From assembly GCA_029547805.1 (NCBI GenBank), contig JAKPOP010000008.1:1-64000 (forward strand): a DNA stretch of 64,000 nt. Reading direction: 5' to 3'. Shown here piece by piece: positions 63,004 to 64,000 of this stretch. This DNA comes from Deltaproteobacteria bacterium (GTDB taxonomy: Bacteria; Myxococcota_A; UBA9042; DTJE01). Each line of letters begins with the position of its first letter. Position 1 is the stretch's first letter. Under the pieces are notes generated by a model. It was not told the origin of the DNA. It did not search any database and saw only the letters and a list, made by a program, of their open reading frames with translations. The translations under genes and the position numbers were made by a program.

Positions 63004-63927
63004 GTGGAGATTCCCCACCGGGATTCGGCCTCCCCGCCTCGCCGGGACCTCCGGGGGGCCATCCTCTGGATGGTCGCGGCGGCGCTGGCCTTCGCGGTCA
63101 TGGGCGCCCTGGTCAAGGCCGCCACTGCGGGCCTCTCCTTCCTGTCGGCCCTCTGGGCCCGGGCGGCGGTGGGACTGGTCTTCCTGTCCCTGTGGATGCG
63201 GGCCGTCGGCCGTCGCCGGGACGGGCGCCGGAGGTCGCTGCTCCTCCTCCGGAGCCTCTTCGGCTGGTCTGCGATGTTCCTGTATTTCTTCGCCATCGAG
63301 CGGCTTCCGCTCTCGACGGCCACCGTGCTGAACTACGCGTCTCCGCTCTTCGTGGCCCTGCTGTCCGGGAGGGTCCTCCGGGAGGGCGCCACCTGGCGCC
63401 TGGTGCCCTGGATCGGGCTGGCTCTCGGGGGGCTCGTGCTGCTGGTCGGGGCCGTGCCGCCGGGGGACGTCCCGGCCGCCGCTCTGGGCCTGGCCTCGGC
63501 GCTGCTGGCGGCCCTGGCCTATCTGGTGGTGCGTCGGCTGTCGGCCACCGAGGCTCCGGATGTCATCGTCTGGCACTTCTCGGCCTGGTCGGTGCTCTTC
63601 GCCACGCTGACCTTCCCCCTGGCCTGGCTGGCCGGATACCAGGAGGTCCTGCGCCGCGACTGGGAGACCCTGGCGCGGGATCCGTCGCTCCTCTGGCCAT
63701 TGATCGGCGTGGGGATCGCCGCGACCCTGGGCCAGCTGGCCATGACCACCGCCTACGGCCGGGAACGGGCGGCGGTGGTGGCCCCCTACTCGTACCTGAC
63801 TCCCCTGGTGGCCTACGGGCTGGGGATCGCCTGGTTCGGGGACCCGGTCGCCTGGCGGTCGGTCATCGGCGGCGGGATGATCCTGCTGGCCTCGGTGGTG
63901 TTGACCATCCGGGCCAGCGTGGAATAG
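63004..63927 (+). CDS. EamA-family (drug/metabolite) transporter
   Basis: A 307-residue inner-membrane protein with ten hydrophobic helices and a duplicated EamA domain. First-half motifs include ALWARAAVGLVFL and LSTATVLNYASPLFVALLSG; the second half has AVVAPYSYLTPLVAYGLGIAWFG. Family members export amino acids, sugars or other small metabolites; the substrate cannot be predicted. The start is GTG at 63004, with a weak GGGTGACGGG site. Confidence 0.9.
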   Translation: MEIPHRDSASPPRRDLRGAILWMVAAALAFAVMGALVKAATAGLSFLSALWARAAVGLVFLSLWMRAVGRRRDGRRRSLLLLRSLFGWSAMFLYFFAIERLPLSTATVLNYASPLFVALLSGRVLREGATWRLVPWIGLALGGLVLLVGAVPPGDVPAAALGLASALLAALAYLVVRRLSATEAPDVIVWHFSAWSVLFATLTFPLAWLAGYQEVLRRDWETLARDPSLLWPLIGVGIAATLGQLAMTTAYGRERAAVVAPYSYLTPLVAYGLGIAWFGDPVAWRSVIGGGMILLASVVLTIRASVE

Positions 63928-63958
63928 AAACCCCGCCGGGGCCGTCCCAGGGCCCGGT

Positions 63959-63976
63959 CCGGACGTCGCCGTCCGG
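63959..63976. promoter_or_regulatory. Inverted repeat CCGGACG-TCGC-CGTCCGG
   Basis: A perfect 7-bp stem with a 4-base loop between the transporter stop and the ribosome binding site of the next gene. No T tract follows, so it is more likely a leader hairpin or regulator site than a terminator. Confidence 0.35.
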
Positions 63977-63984
63977 GAAGTCTC

Positions 63985-64000
63985 TGGAGGAGGTGCGAAT
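63985..64000 (+). other. Ribosome binding site of a gene beyond the window
   Basis: GGAGGAGG at about 63986-63993 is followed after 5 bases by AT at the window end, which would be completed to ATG by the next base. A plus-strand gene probably begins at 63999. Confidence 0.45.

Overview
This is a gene-dense, very GC-rich chromosomal segment (roughly 70% GC by eye, TGA the commonest stop) with no sign of phage, insertion sequences, CRISPR or rRNA. It points to a deltaproteobacterial or Myxococcota-type Gram-negative: there is a secreted VWA/MopE-repeat protein with a MYXO-CTERM-like tail, many short-signal lipoproteins with Asp/Pro-rich linkers, an OmpA lipoprotein with thrombospondin-type-3 calcium repeats, PEGA and PilZ proteins, and two giant metzincin lipoproteins. 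The phylum is an inference from these families only. No intergenic gap exceeds 300 bases; the longest are 1-279 and 6838-7092.

Layout. 280-6837: surface protein, Mrp/ApbC Fe-S carrier and divergent cysteine desulfurase, malate:quinone oxidoreductase, metallophosphoesterase. 7093-11335: a two-gene signalling unit, a PilZ-methyltransferase resembling PhcB followed by one polypeptide that looks like fused PhcS and PhcR (kinase-receiver-kinase); a promoter and a perfect 16-bp palindrome lie upstream. 11395-19552: terminator, strong promoter and a partial complex I operon, nuoEFJKLMN. 19583-23513 (minus): two thiol-redox fusion proteins and an unknown membrane protein. 23656-26150: tRNA-Leu, a sugar-nucleotide-epimerase-like protein, metK. 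26300-30549: dapB, a small unknown gene, and the yebC-ruvC-ruvA-ruvB recombination operon.

30640-42214 is mainly minus strand: SDR, lipoprotein, zinc alcohol dehydrogenase, ResB-like membrane protein, PAP2 phosphatase and an AsmA-like/GT51 peptidoglycan glycosyltransferase fusion; a zinc-finger-less DnaJ, a P1-family peptidase and a lipoprotein run on the plus strand. 42298-47415 (minus) is a tight row reading lipoprotein, ompA-like, coaBC, udg, kdd, tdk. 47568-57324 (minus) is filled by two paralogous metzincin lipoproteins of 1449 and 1778 residues. 57518-63927 (mostly plus) holds PilZ, a tRNA with CAT anticodon, PEGA protein, lytic transglycosylase, a proline-rich membrane protein, cutA and an EamA transporter; the last bases are a ribosome binding site for a gene beyond the edge.

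The points most deserving attention are the PhcB/PhcS-PhcR-like pair and its operator-like palindrome; a CoaBC whose decarboxylase half has lost two of three known catalytic residues (Asn to His, Cys to Ser); the duplicated giant metzincins; the split complex I operon; and an isolated kdd gene.
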